This document shows, piece by piece, positions 45,231 to 59,439 of a stretch of DNA of 64,000 nt. A model generated the notes under the pieces. The model saw only the letters and a program-made list of their open reading frames with translations, was not told where the DNA came from and made no database searches. The position numbers and the translations under genes are program-made. Each line of letters begins with the position of its first letter. Within the stretch, counting starts at the first letter, position 1. This DNA is from Alisma plantago-aquatica (Eukaryota; Streptophyta; Magnoliopsida; Alismatales; Alismataceae), in contig OY856409.1 of the NCBI GenBank assembly GCA_963693085.1, positions 525,535,303-525,599,302 of the forward strand, read 5' to 3'.

Positions 45231-46493
45231 TGGGTGACAAACTACTTGGTTGTCTCAACCTAGAGGGAGGATTCTCCATGCATCCTTTGATCTTTGATGG
45301 CACCAACTTCCTCTATTGGAATAGGCAGATGCAATTTTATATTCAAGGCATGAATTTTGACGTGTGGAATGTGATGGTCACACCATAAAAGGAGCCACCA
45401 AAGCTGTTGCAACATGGAGTGAAGCTACACTCAAAGAATCCCAACTCAATGCCAATTCCATAAGCATCCTCTATGCAGCCCTAATCCCAATAGAGTTCAA
45501 CTGAATCTCATCTTGGGACACCACATATGAGATTTGAGACAAATTGTGAATCACTTATGAGGGAACAAAGCAAGTCAAGGAGGCTAAGATCTACATGTTG
45601 AATGACCTTCTAGAGAACTTCAAGATGGGAAAGAAAGAAGGATTGCAAAAATGTACTAAAGACTTAATGTCATCATCAATGGGCTGGCTACATTGGGCAA
45701 CACCTTGGATAGAGGTGTAATCAACTCCAAGATCTTGAGGACTCTACCAAAGAGATGAGAGTCAAAGGTCACCTCCAATGAAGAAGTGACGAGCCTTGGT
45801 GACATTCCAACCGAAGAGCTCATTGGAAACCTCCAAGCCCATGAGTCAAGGCTTGACAAGCAAGAAGAAAAATCCAAGCAAGAAGAGAAGGAAGCTAAGA
45901 AGATCAAAGATTGTGGTTTCAATGCACAAGTGGAGGTGGTCATTCTTCAAAAACAACTTGCATGTCAGACTTCTCCTTCCTCGTCTAGTGAAGTTGATGG
46001 CCCAAGTGAGCATGAATCCAACTACATCAAGGGCAAACACTTCAAGGGAAATCAAGCCTCTTCCTCTACTCCTAGATGATAAAAGTGTGGACAAAAAGGG
46101 CACTACAAGAGTGAATGTCCCAAGTCAAGAAAGTCACACCACAAGGGCAGCTCAAAGAAGGAAAAAGATTACAAGAAGTTGAGCAAGTACAAGAGGAAGG
46201 ACAAGAAGGAGAAGAGACACAAGAATGCAACTCATGCATCTTGGGAAGCTTCATCCACAAGTAGAATAAGCTCCAAAGAAGATGGAGAGTGTTTCCTTGC
46301 ACTCATGGCCTCTACTAGTGAAGAAAATGGTGAGGTTAGAGAGGTAAGCTTGCATGAGTTATCTAAGGAAGATATTAGTGACATGATTGTTTCTACATGT
46401 TCATCTTTTGCTAAATGTAAATCTAAAATAAAATGGTTAGGAAAAATTATTGATGATTTGTATGCTAAAATCAATTGGCAATATGACTACTGA
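45231..46493 (+). pseudogene. Copia-2 gag relic (UBN2 plus CCHC)
   Basis: Gag of a SIRE/Maximus-like copia element. The likely start is ATG 45231 (MGDKLLGCLNLEGG), then HPLIFDGTNFLYWNRQMQFY (conserved N-terminal block). A stop at 45386-45388 and frameshifts follow. The UBN2 middle appears as SQLNANSISILYAALIPIEF, ISSWDTTYEI and ITYEGTKQVKEAKIYMLNDL. Then come NSKILRTLPKR, IPTEELIGNLQAHESRLDKQ, and an acidic/Lys coiled coil. The zinc knuckle KCGQKGHYKSECP lies at about 46083-46121, after two adjacent stops (TGA TAA) that replace the residues before Cys. A lysine-rich region and ECFLALMASTSEENGEVREV close the frame at the TGA ending 46493. Protease and the rest of pol are missing. Confidence 0.85.
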
Positions 46494-48110
46494 CATCATT
46501 ACCAATTTAATGTGGATCCTATAGGATAACATGCATAGGGCGAATAGGAATATGAGTATAATAAATGACATAAGAAATTTGTTACTAGGTTATTAGTTAA
46601 TAGGTTTAGACAATCGATTTGTACAATGACATACTATCTGGAATCGCAATCTATCAATTGGAAAGTCCAATCGATCAAATAGACAAAGATCAAAAGGACT
46701 GGTCAATTAACTAGAAATTTGAGTTGGTCAAATAAGTTGAGATCAATCCAAATGGTCAAGTAGATAGTCCATTTGATTGATTAGAAAGATTAGCTAGATA
46801 ATCAATTGGAGAGTCCACTTGGTTTACCAGACGAAATCAGTAAGTTTGTTGATTGATTAGTATAGGACATTCTGATCAAAACCAATTGATTGACTGAACT
46901 ATCCAAGTAACCAAAAGGTCGTTTACAAATGACAAGTTAATTGCATATGTTATTTCTTATCATTTCCCTAGGTTTTAGAAACCCTAGTTCATGCCTCTTC
47001 TATTTAAAAGGGCATGATGGTTAGGGTTCTTAGACAGACATGTTCTTGTACATGAACCATAGATGTCATTACCCACACAATAGAGAGAGAAGGGAAAGAG
47101 TGCAATGCTAGCAATTAATAATGAAAGATTGATGCTTTCCTCTCAGTTGTTATAGGGTCACATTGAGTTCACCGTCATCTGTGTGGACTATATAAAGATG
47201 CAGATGCTTTTATGACTGCATTTGAAGGACTTCATAGACATTCATTAGTGTGTCACATATATCCTTGTGAGCAATGTTAATGGATCCAATCCATGAAAAG
47301 GTATATCTTACATCCCTCCTTTTAGATACATCATCATTAACAAGATTTTCTCATGGGTTAAATGGGATTTTTATGTCTTCTTCTACGCATGTAGCCTCCA
47401 CAATTTCCAACAAAACCACATCTTAAGAGGAGAGAGAGCCTATAGAAAAATAGATAGGTTTTTAGGATCTCAAATAGCATGATGTGAGATAGAGATATGC
47501 AATATAGGATGAGAAGATGTATATTGTGTTAAACACTCAATATTCCCTAGGATTTTGCCTAGGTAGTAATAAACAATTATTTAACGTCATATACAAGAAA
47601 GTGGTGCAAAAGTGATTACGCCAGATCATAGGGCCTAGATCTAGAATGTATACCATAATCCTTTGAGAAAACCATAATGGTTATCCATGACTCTATATAC
47701 ATTAAAATAATTTGTATCATTAAATGGTCATTTGTGGAAACTCTGGTATGACACCAATTATGATGACCCTCAATCCAACCACCCCCACTACAATGAGAAT
47801 AATAGACAATGTTGTCAAACTAGCATACATGATTAAATTTATAGAATAAGCAATGAAACACTCCACTCTATTCCAAAATAATGAACATATTTAAAAAAAA
47901 GTGGTTCTTCCTAAAGGGACAAGATGAATCTGGACAGGCAAAATTGAGCTATCTAGTAAAAATATATTAAACCCTAAAAATAAAGAGAACCAACAATATT
48001 AAATTCTTTCTAATCTTCTAAATTTTTCTTATTCAACGATTTTATTTTCTATTGATTGAGGTTATCATCTTAACATGAAAACATCAAAAATTGATCATCA
48101 ACCATTGAAT
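46494..48110. other. Unassigned sequence, possible LTR fragment
   Basis: The first 700 or so bases have repeated 'tcaattggaaagtccaatcg' / 'ggtcaattaact' words and a 'tatttaaaagggcatgatgg' TATA-like box at about 46999, as in copia LTRs, but no matching partner is found. The rest has nothing supportable. Confidence 0.3.
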
Positions 48111-48115
48111 TGCCT

Positions 48116-49000
48116 AGGGACGCCCAGACAACCTGGACACCTAGGCGGAGGCCTAGACATTACTAGGCATTTTTACATCATTTTTATAACATATATATAA
48201 TATAATATATAATATAATATAATTATATACACACATATGGTTATATATTAACCTATAAGCAATATATGAATTAGTAGGAATTGTCAAGAGGAGTTGGAAA
48301 GCAGAATTAGTGTGGCAGGAGATGGTGAAATAGAAATAGGGAATAGAAGGAACATTGGGATGAAGAAGAAGAATGTAGCAACCAATTTTCTGCTTGGTGG
48401 AGCAATAAGAAAATACAACTGAGAATTGTGATAGGGATAATTAAAAATATAAAGAAAGAAAAAATCATTGTATATCAACAAGATTGTTGCTTGATGAATG
48501 AAAAAGAAGACAAATACAAAAAAGTGGGAGGGGAAAGAAGATATAACAAAAATAAAACTACAGTAAGTCTACAAAGATGATAAAAAGTAGACATTTTATA
48601 TTTTTACTTAGTGGATCAATAGTAAGTTAGTAATGAGGAGCTATGATAAATTAGTAATAGAAGGTAGAAGTAAATTGATCAATTAGTAAAGTTGTAAATT
48701 GGTCAATTAGTAAAGTTGTTGCTTGGTGAAGGGAACAAATCATGGAGCATATAGTAGAGGAGTAATAGAAGAGCAGAAATAAATTAGTTATAGTGGGGAG
48801 TAACATTGCAATAGTAAACCAGTCACATATCACCTTGATAGAGAAAAAATATACAAAAAAGGTCCAATAGTAGCCTAGCGTCTACCCAGTACGTCCATGC
48901 CACCAAGAGGCCTAACTAGACTGGGCGTCTGGGATCTGGACCCTTGGTGGATGCCTAGGCCACCTAGGCGCACCTAGGTGCTACTTGGGTGAGCGCATGT
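48116..49000. other. Region bounded by CCTAGGCG-type palindromic blocks
   Basis: Both edges are rich in cctaggcg/cgcctagg words and 'gggcgtctgg' / 'acgcccagac' (inverted): 48115-48170 and 48875-49000. The AT-rich interior is noncoding. This resembles a non-autonomous DNA element with GC-rich termini, but precise inverted repeats and a duplication could not be fixed. Confidence 0.3.
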
Positions 49001-51295
49001 ACAACACAAGACACAAGATAAAATAACATTATTAAATTATTTTTTTAGGAAAAGCTTTTGGGAAATTTAACTTAACATTTTAATTCACATATTTTCCTTA
49101 TTACAATTACTTATTGGTGGTTTATTATATTAGTCCCTTGAATTTAAACCTTCACAATAATATCACACCATATCACATTTTCTACATAAAGTGTAGATTA
49201 TGCGCCTTTGAGCATGTTGAAAGTGAAAAGCATGACAAATTTTATTATATTCACTAAATTTAGAGTGGAATTCTATGTTAAGGATGGGGAGATATTTTTG
49301 CTAAACACCCACATGGTGACTCATAATTAGAACATGCATACTTAGTGTTCAAGTGATAGCCATAGTCACCTTATAATTTCAAGATACAAAATGGATAGTA
49401 CATTTGAGGGAAACACCCAATGAGATAATCATGTGGAAAATCTAAGAACTCAATTAGTGGCATACAAATAGAAAAACCCACATAACTTGATGAGATGACT
49501 TAAAGACCTAGCAAGGGAATATCTAGAATAAGTACTCATGCATGAATTAAAATTTCGTATTCAAAATTTGGAGAGTCTAAGTTTTAGATTCAAGTAACTC
49601 GTTCAAATGTTTGGTCAAACCTAACTAGGGAAGGGAATAAAGTTAGGGTAACTTGGGTCTCTTAGTTAGTTTTCACTGATAATGCAAACCCAAAAGTTGG
49701 ACCATGCCCAAAAGGGGTGAAAAAGGTATTATTTTCACATAAACATATAGAGAGACCGTAATATTCATGAAAGGTAGACCAAAGCCACATGTATGAGATT
49801 TAGGAACCAAAAAGGATATCAATTTCATATATCTAATCATACAAGATAAATTTTCAAACCATCCTTTTGACTAGAGACTGGTTTAGGTTATGAAACTAGG
49901 TTTTTGAAATCAACATTTTTTTTATCAAAGTTGGTTATATATTCATATTTTATAATAATTAAATGAACTATAGAAGATAGATATTTTTCTATATATTTTA
50001 AATTAAATTAGGTGTGAAAATTAATGGCATACCCATGTGTAGTTCTAATATTGTTACTTCACGCTGACTATATATATGTCATTGACCGCCATACAAATTG
50101 GGTGTGTCACAAACAAAGTAGGAATGTTGAATGACCAATATGTGTAGGGTCATTTCTTGACAATAACATGACACGAGGGAAAATTAGACAAACTAACATG
50201 CAGAGTATTCTACACCATCACATGAGGAAAAGATGGAGGATGAGCTTTGATCTCCTATCATTGTGATCAACGCAATAAAGGATATTTCCAAAAAGTTGGT
50301 CCATTTGATTCCTAACACTAATTTGGACCCAACAAAGCTAGTGTTCAACATTGAAGGTGTGTTGGAGCATTAGACTCAATGTGTTGTAGTCTCTTCATGA
50401 AATTGACAATCATGGAACATTCAAACCATCAAAACCCAACATTTACAAACTAGACTAATGATCTCATGATCATTAGACAATTTCAACATGTGGTAAAGTT
50501 AGGAAACACAAATTAGATTGAAATAATTGATTGTGATGTTGTAAAGAGGTAAAAGGAGATTTTATAATTTACATGCTCTCTCACTGACATGAGGTACTAG
50601 GAAGATCTATGTGTGTTGAGGACCCAAAACGTGGTGTTTAAAGAACTGAATCACTACAAGAGGTCATTTCTTGATTAGTAGCACCAACAACTTGAGAAGC
50701 TTCACTAAAATGGTTGTTGAATGATGGCTTTTCTCAGAAAATTGGGTTAGCTTCACAGGGGTGTTAGTAAAGTTTAGAGCCAAGGAATTGGCTATAGGTG
50801 GAGTGTGGTTGAATTATTGGAGTTAAGTTCTTTCCAAAGAAGATGGGGTTGGATGTTGATCCTCATGGATTTTTTATGGCATTTGAGAGTGGAAACTTAG
50901 TATAGGGTTGAGAAAAAACTTCCCATTGACTTCCTTATATATCAAAGTTGTGGTATCATCTATTATCTACAACTCAAGAAGGACATTGTGATACATTGGG
51001 GATTGGGTTCTTTGTGAAACAAAATGTGATAGCTTTAGTTAAGGATCAATATATTTAGAATATTGGCAGGAGATCTTTATAAAAGAATTAGGAGAAAGAT
51101 ATTGAAGTGACAGGAACATACAATGAAAGGAGGACAAAGGTCATTATGTGTGAGTTTGGTGTAGTTTGTCCCGAGGTAGGGTTGACTAACCAACATGTTG
51201 ATTAGATTGTATGGATCAGAAAAGAGCTAGAGCTATATGGGCTCATCATACATGTTATGCCCCCAACTTAGTTCAATCATGGTATAAAAATAATA
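49001..51295. other. Unassigned sequence without supported genes
   Basis: No domain recognised on either strand. Only short frames are present. Positions 50220-51130 read as several short stretches with Lys/Glu-rich composition and may be a decayed gag-like region. I cannot assign a family. Confidence 0.3.
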
Positions 51296-51865
<570 letters not shown>

Positions 51866-51894
<29 letters not shown>

Positions 51895-52025
51895 GTGTGT
51901 GCATGTGTGGATGGGGGTGTGTGTGCGTATGCTTGTGGGTGTGTGGGCGTATGTGTGAGTGTGTGGGTCTGTATGTGTATGTTTGTGTGTCCTATACGAT
52001 ATATGTGTGTTTTTATGTGTCTATA
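51866..52025. repeat. (TA)n then TG-rich tract
   Basis: About 25 bases of TA followed by 130 bases of interrupted TG repeats (tgtgtgtgcatgtgtgg...). It mirrors the CA plus TA tract left of the TIR element: CA/TA on one side and TA/TG on the other. Confidence 0.9.
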
Positions 52026-53848
52026 AATGATAAAATCATTATCCTCAAAAACTTATAGAGTATTCCACAGATGACCCTACGATTATGAAATGCTAGGATA
52101 ATCTTCCTTTCTTGATTTCTCTAGTCAAGAAAAAAATATCTGAATCCAAACATGACTCCTGTCAACCATATTTTTATATCAAAGAACCATTGAATCAATT
52201 TCTTTTTTAAATATAAGAGTAGATCTAATCTAGATTAACTTTGATTTTATCCTTTCTAAAATATTATGTGTAATTTAATTTACAATGGTCTAAAAATAAA
52301 ATGCTCAAGCATGTATTATTTTAAACCACTCAATATTTGTTAAGGTTGTTTTTCTTTCTATAACAAGGAGCTTATAACTTAATATGAGAGAGATAAGTTG
52401 CCACTATGCAGTGTTGAATAAATGAGAAAATCCACTTTGATTATAGTGTTTTTTTTCTAGAATGTCTTCTACCATATTTGAAGGGATATAGATAAAATAT
52501 ACATGTAGATTTGACAAACAAGAAATGGTTTCACAAAATTTGAAATAGACAAATTTTATGAATTTCTATGATGTCTTTTTGAGAATGTGATGAACTAGAT
52601 AAGGAGTAAGGGAAAGTACATATGGACCTATGATTTACGATAGCATATGATAAAATTTGAGGGCATTCAAATTGTAATGATTTCCATACCGTGTACAAAG
52701 TGTTGGTATAATGTTGTCTAAATTGACTTCACACAAGTCGGATACAAAACCTATCTATAAGAATCAGTTCAAAGATACAGAGGATTGATATTCTTAGTCA
52801 AATTATAAGTCTTTTTTTTCATTTTTCATATTCATAGTTGATAATGAAGAGGAAATCAATATGTTAATTGTAAATGTTTATGCATATGTATATAAGTATG
52901 CGACTGGTTGTGCTTTGAGGTAAATGTTTTAGGTTATGATCATCGACTGTAAGGAACTATCCAATATCTTAAAGCATAAATCCAATGGATTAACACACTT
53001 CACATAGACAAGCTTATAGAAAAAACCATACTACACTAATTTATGTCTAACTGTTAAACAAAACAATTAGATCCACTTGTTGGTTTGCATTTTTACGAGC
53101 AAGTGATTTATTAATACTATCATTATGTAGGGCCCATTTGTGTGAATGGTCTTTGAGAATGGGGATTCAATGAAGACTTCACACACAAGAACTCATCACG
53201 TTCTTCATTTCATCCTTATAATGTTCTAACCATTGATTATGTTGATTTGATTGACTAAATGATAATCAAGTTGTCATTGTGTAATAACTAGTGATATGTG
53301 TCAAACAAATAATCCATGCATCATCCATCATTATCTGCGCTAGCCACTTCTACATGGATTTAAAATATGATGCCCAACAAAGATGCCAACTTGAGAAAAT
53401 GTGGTAAAGAAATAAAAGAGGACAAATATTGATGAGAGGTTTGAGGTAGAAAAATAATTAAAAATACACATCAAGATAAGTTTAATAATAAGACAAAAAA
53501 TTTGTTTTCTCTTAATACAAGGATATGGATCTGAATACACTTTTTTGTTGTTGAAAATGATTCAATAACTTGTTTGGGCATACCAAATGTAATCCATTAA
53601 TTTATAGGTATTGCTAGTTTTTCAAGATAAACTTGTTAAGAAAACACTCTTAATCAAGATTATTAAAAGCACTTCCCAATAAAATATGTTCAAAAATCAC
53701 TTTTTATCTAAGGTAAAGGAAAAAGAGTTCTAGTGTTATTGATAGACTCCTATTAATTGTAGTTAGGGAAATAGTGGTAATATTGATTCATTAAACCAAT
53801 AACTTTTCTAAGAGGTGCTATGTTAAAATTTTTTATTATGAGGCTTTG
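52026..53848. other. Unassigned AT-rich sequence
   Basis: No feature supported. Long A/T runs and short frames only. Confidence 0.4.
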
Positions 53849-56475
53849 TGGTACAACCCATAACTCTCCTTACTGGTATATTTTAGGTTAAAAAAAACCA
53901 TAATTTTAGTTTCTTTTGTTATTACTGTAATTACCTTATCTTTCATCTCAATTATAGTTAACTTAAGATCATGGTTTGATAACCAAAATCATGACTTGAG
54001 CATACCTTAGACATCTGAGCTTCAGTTGATATAGAGACAACCCATACATATATGTGGAAAAAGAATTAAAGATACTTGAGAAAATAATTAATAAAAAAGC
54101 TATCATTAATATTATCAAAGTAATATATTATAGAGAATTAAATAATAAATCAAACCCAAAAGAATGAACAAAATTAGAGTTTAAATGAGATAACTATGGC
54201 AGTTTTAATGAACATGTGCAAAATTGCATTACTCTGCTTTTTCTTTGGACTAACCTCCATGCAGGTTGATGGGCCAATCAGGCTGAAAGCCATGCAAATA
54301 GACGGGACATATAGGTTGATAGCCACAGAGACTGACATGTCACATAAATCGATGACAATGCAAGCCAATAGGCCACATAGATCGACAGTCATGCAAACCA
54401 GCAGCCACATAAGCTGACGGGCCACGCATATCGACATCCATGTAGATTGATGGGACACACATATGGGCAGAACACAGACTGAAATCCATGTAGACCAACG
54501 ACCACACGAAGCAATAGGACCTCTTTAATTGTTTTTACAGAAATAAAATGTACAAAATCCCAAGATAGCCAATCAATAAAATGACTATAACTTCTACTAT
54601 GCATATCCAAACAAATTTGTCTCGTTGGAATTGTATTTTAGTTGTCCATACAAGTAGAGTCCTAAACAATCCAAGGGATTGACAAAGAGACAGTTAATAG
54701 GACAACTTTTGAGAGGAATGCCAAGAATAGGAGAAACTGACGACCTAGCTAAGTAATTTTAGACAATAGATTGGTTATCCTTTACTCCATTTCTTGATCG
54801 ATATCTTCTGTGAGATTCATCGGGGGCTCTCTTCTACCCCCCATTCATCTTCTTCCTCTAGAAAATCCTATTGGTGCTACATACCTAAATTAAGTGGTTA
54901 AAAGGTAGATGTTGTAGCTAAAAGCTCACATCCAAGCTAAGGAGACCACATATCTAGACTTGCAAACTTAGATCTAAGACCAGTGACTTAGGGCCAGATC
55001 CAAGTGAGTAAAAAATAACCTTCTAACCTTGATTTATAGTAAAAAAACCTGAATAAATTATGTTTATATGATGATTGTTACTTAGTGATTAATATTGTAA
55101 AATTATAATGATATTGCACTGATTGTTTAGTACAAAGAATAAATTGTTCAACATGTTATGTGCTATGATGTTTATACGTGCAATCCTTGTGGGAACTACT
55201 ATGCAATATGGTAAATGGAATAGTGGATCTAGATGCACCAAAAACCTGGTGTTTGTCCTAATTCCAGATCTAAAGGATTAAATATGATGATTACAATGAA
55301 CAATGCCAAAAAAAATATTGATTAATATAGGGTAATTTTAGAAATGGTAAAATGTTATCTCAAAAAAGTAGATATCGTTAGACGATAGATGTGATGAAAA
55401 TTATATAATCCTTCACATGAGGATTGCAATGTGAGGAAACATTCTTCCCACCTAGAGCATAGTCCAGATCGAGTTAGACAAATCGTACCGGACAAGGGTG
55501 TGGGGCTCTAGGACAATGAGGGCATACTTCTTATTATAGTGTGGTACCCAAAAATAACCAAATATGTCGGTGGTACCTGTGATGATGATTAGTTGGCTAG
55601 CCATAGTGGAACCGTTGATACATAATGAGCCATGTGATTTGCCTCTCCACCTGAGTATCCAATTTTAGAAGAAGAATCTAGTTGTCCAGCTGCTTCCATT
55701 AGTTGCCAAGGCTAGACATGGCAAAGCCCATTGCAGACAGGATAGCTAGAAGTTCTAGACTTAGAACCCCAAGCATTCTTCTAAGTTTTGTATAGTGATA
55801 TTGTAGCTTTTTGTGATTCTTTTACATATTGTGGTACACCTCATGTGGGTCAAGGGTGTATATTAAACAAACTAAATAATTGCATGGGTATTTAGTGTTT
55901 ATCCTGGTCACTTGTTATTAGTACTCATGATTTATTTAAAGGTCATGATGATCTCAAGTACTTGTATAACTTGCTTGTATACTAAACAACAAATATTTCT
56001 CATTTGATTTATCATGGTTATGTGTTGATTTTCTATGCACAGAGCCAGTAGCTCATATAATCTACTAAAACATTTTTCAGGCAAGGGTCCAGCTCTATAG
56101 AAGGAGCCATAATATAGATTTCAATAAGATTAGACCATCTGAGGTCTCAAGAGAAATAGGTAGTGTAGTTATATGGTTTTTTATCCTTCATCTAGATCTT
56201 GGGAATGAGAGAGTGAAAAAAGAAAGTAGTTTGTAATAAGTTGTACTTGATGTATATTAAGAGAGAAATATTTCCTTTTGTGAAATCGAACTATGTTGTA
56301 ATCCTTTATGGTATCCTTAAAAAAGATGTGATTAGTTAGTAAACGGGTATTCTACATATTGAGAAAAAGAAGAATTTAAGGCTGAGTTTTAGTTAGTAAC
56401 TATAAGTGAGTGGTTAGTCGTAATCCCTCCTTGATAGGCCCTAACCCTGGTTAATTAGTTTGCTTCACGTCAACA
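53849..56475 (+). repeat. Gypsy-2 5' LTR
   Basis: Matches the 3' LTR over long stretches: catgacttgagcatacc at about 53993 and 62313; gtgagattcatcggg and gtgagactcaccagg near 54810 and 63010; 'gtggtacccaaaaataacca' near 55540 against 'gtggtatctgataataatta' near 63770. The end 'cacgtcaaca' at about 56475 is inferred from the primer site that follows. Confidence 0.8.
54260..54525. repeat. Degenerate minisatellite in Gypsy-2 LTR
   Basis: About ten variants of a roughly 18-22 bp unit near 'gacgggacacatagatcgat' / 'gacagtcatgcaaacc'. The 3' LTR has the same kind of array (about 62578-62725: gacaggacacacacgtcaat, gatggccacacatattgatg). It was therefore in the parental LTR. It creates spurious periodic frames on the minus strand. 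Confidence 0.7.
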
Positions 56476-56604
56476 GCTCGATATCAAAGAGTAGGTTAAA
56501 TTTAAATAGAGTTTAAGTTTGGGACATGGGTGATAAGAGAACAACATGATTGGGATGCTTTCCTATGTAAATTGTAATTTTCTAATAAATATGTTTTTGC
56601 TATG

Positions 56605-57720
56605 GATATGCAAATGGAGGGACGAGGACATAGACTTGGTGAGGAACAAGATGAGAGACATTATGATCCTGACCCTCAAGCAATGGAAGAAGGTGAAGAA
56701 GATGGGGATCAGGAGACCAGGATGTACCATGTTTTTCTAGAGACCAAAAGAAAATATAAGATGGATAGGAGGTCTTGATCTTCTAGTGAGGACCTGATAA
56801 GATCCTTTGATCTAGTGAAGAAGATTGATGAATCTAAGGTTTCTAGAACAACAGACCCAACTATAGAAGATGTTTGGCTTTGATAGTTGGAAATGGTTTG
56901 TCATCTAATGGAGTTTCTAGAGGATAAGAAGATCAATCATGTTTTCTATTTACTTAAAGGAGATGTTGAGTTTTGGTGGCCTGGAGTGGAATATAAAATG
57001 AGGAAAATAGTGATGACATGGAGGGACTTTGTAGATGAGTTTCATTTTAAATATTTTCCTCCTACATTCTTAAGCGACAATATCAAACAGTTGGAGAAAA
57101 ATAGATAGGACAACATGTCATTTGGAGAATATGAGGCGTATTTCACAAGGTTGACTAAATTTTGTCCTCATCTTGTACCACATGATGTAGAGAAATGTAG
57201 GATATTACAAGGAGGTTCAAATTCAAAATTAGACATACCATATCAGCTACTAGAAGAAGAGATGGGGAAATTGTTAGAGAGTTTGTAGAAGTAGCAAGAT
57301 GTATTGAAGAACCAATTAATGCAAATAAGATCTCTAAGAGTAATAAAATATCTCGAGATTTGGTAGAGGAGGAAAAAGTAGTAACAGATACAAAGGAGGC
57401 GGTGGTTTATTTTCCAAGATTGAATAGGGTCTTGATTCTTTTGGAAGACATAGATATAGTTCTTCCTAGAGTGGAGAAGGTTCAATTCTAATAGATGGAG
57501 TATACAACCTAGGTGGAGACCTTCATCAAGGCCTTCCAGATCATTAGCATCAGTGACATGTTTGTAGAGACATGATATAGTTGCATGTGACAACTCTGGT
57601 AGGACACATTCTGGTCAGTCTTGGGGAATCAATACTCAAGCGTGTTATTATTGTGGACTGGTGGCAGATATTAAGATGGATTGACCAATGCTTCAGTTTA
57701 TACCTGAACAAAGTTCCCAA
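56605..57720 (+). pseudogene. Gypsy-2 gag relic
   Basis: Probable start near 56605 with a Gly/Glu-rich N-terminus (GRGHRLGEEQDERHYDPDPQ). The Retrotrans_gag core appears at 56887-57108: INHVFYLLKGDVEFWWPGVE, MTWRDFVDEFHFKYFPPTFL and NIKQLEKNR, equivalent to 'A..L.G.A..WW......W..F...F...YFP'. Next are EYEAYFTRLTKFCPHLVPHD and then a broken tail. A zinc knuckle near 57640 reads CYYCGLVADIKMD, so only the first two Cys of CCHC survive. Stops are at 56778, 57106 and elsewhere. Confidence 0.8.
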
Positions 57721-57869
57721 TCACAGTTTCATATTCCTTAGGGATAGGCCCTAGTAAGAGGATCAAGTTATTTAGTCAATTCTGGCTCAAGAGGGGGAGC
57801 ACATAGTACCAGTAGTGGACAACAAGGACACCATAGTAGAGGGAGAGCTACAAGATGTTTCTTCTCTAT

Positions 57870-58450
57870 GACTCAATCAGAAGGAGTAGTCTCACCTAGA
57901 GTTGTCACAAGTGAGATGCTTCTCTTTAAAAACATTTCAGTTAAAGTTTTATAGATCCCAGTGCAACACATTCTTACATTTATACATCAATAGTTAGTGG
58001 ATTAAATATTTCAACTCATGTTTTAACCTACAAGTTGTTGTTATAAGTGTCGTTAGGTGAATCAATAGTTTTTACTGAAGTTTGTCTTGGATGTCTATTG
58101 TGTTTTAGTGGGTATACCATAGCACTTAATCTCATACCCTTAAACCTTACTTAATAGGAGACACTGGTGCTCAAACGTCCATTCTATTTGGATATTGATC
58201 GGTCTTGGTCTTTTCAGATTATTGTTTGTATGGATTGCCTTAAGACATACTATGTCCAAATGGATTGTTGGAAGAAAGTAGCTATCTTTCAGCAAAGTGG
58301 CTTTTCATGTGTCTTTACTATAGACTAAAAATTCTTACCCAGGTGTATAACATCAGTTGTTGTAGTTGATAAGATGATTAGCAAGGGGTGTGAGGCCTTT
58401 CTCGAACATGTGGTAGATTATATGAGAGAGAAAGGAATCGTCAATAGAAA
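57870..58450 (+). pseudogene. Gypsy-2 protease relic
   Basis: The aspartic protease that matures the polyprotein. Near 57946-57980 the frame reads FIDPSATHSYIY, where the family has F-D-S-G-A-T-H-S. The catalytic Asp is kept, but Ser-Gly became Pro-Ser. Downstream frames (VLKRPFYLDIDRSW, LKTYYVQMDCWKKVAIFQ) fit the linker between protease and RT. Many stops. Confidence 0.65.
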
Positions 58451-59380
58451 GGATGTTCTAGTGGTATTGTGAGTTCCTAGATGTCTTTCCTAATGAATTA
58501 CCAAGTTTACCACTTGAGAGAGAGATGAATATTTTGGATACAAACTTTACCTAGTAGTAACCCAATAGAAAGACAAGCCTATAGAATGGTACCTACAAAG
58601 TTAAAGGAATTAAAAACCCAATTACAAAAGTTACTAGATAAGGACTTTATTCGACCTAGTACAACACCTTGGGGATCTTTGGTGCTTTTGTGAGAAAAAA
58701 AGGATGGGACTATGTGGTGTGCATAGATTATTGATAATTGAATAAGATAACAATTAAGAACAAACATCCTCTTCCTAAGATCGAAGACTTGTTTGATCAT
58801 CTATGTGAAGCAATGATATGTTCAAAGATAGATCTCAAATTAGGTTATCATCAATTAAGGATAAAGGTATCACATATACCTAAGTTAACATTCAAAACAA
58901 GGTATGTGAATTATTAGTTTGTATTCATGTCTTTTAGAGTGACAAATGCCCCAATAGCCTTTTTGGACATGATGAATACAATTTATAAACCCCACCTAGA
59001 TCAGTTTATAGTAGTGTTCATAGACAAGATCCATATATATTCTAGAGATGTTGCACAACATGAACAACATCTAATAATAGTTTTGTAATTGTTGAGGCAA
59101 CATCAACTTTATGCTAAATTTAAAAAATGTGAGTTCTAGTTGGTTAAAGTTTCTTTTCTTGTACATGTCATTTCAATAAATTGAGTCATTATAGAACTTA
59201 AAAATGTGGAACTTGTTCTTCAGTGGGAGAAACTCACTACTACTGAGATCAGAAGTTTTCCATAGTTAGTTGGTTATTATAGGAGGTTTATAAGGAACTT
59301 TGGTGTATTAGAAACACCTCTTACTCATTTAACAAAGAAGGCTGTTCCTTTATTTGGTTTGAAATATGAGATAAAAGTTT
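58451..59380 (+). pseudogene. Gypsy-2 reverse transcriptase relic
   Basis: Reverse transcriptase copies element RNA. Recognisable blocks: FIRPSTTPWGS (58647-58680), VRKKDGT (58693-58712), [15 protein letters not shown] (58760-58803), [16 protein letters not shown] (about 58818-58865, with the first catalytic Asp), and FVFMSFRVTNAPIAFLDMMN (about 58918-58980). The active-site block then reads VVFIDKIHIYSRD where VVFIDDI is expected, so one Asp of the pair is Lys. HQLYAKFKKCEF (59103-59138) closes the fingers-palm region. Several frameshifts and stops separate the blocks. Confidence 0.85.
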
Positions 59381-59439
59381 TCAAACATTAAAGAAGAAGT
59401 TAACTACATCACTCGTTTGGATTTTACTAGAAGTTAACA

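Noticed and set aside
54174..54610. Minus-strand frames with periodic Cys/Leu-rich residues
   Set aside because: The periodicity comes from the minisatellite in the Gypsy-2 LTR, which recurs in the 3' LTR.
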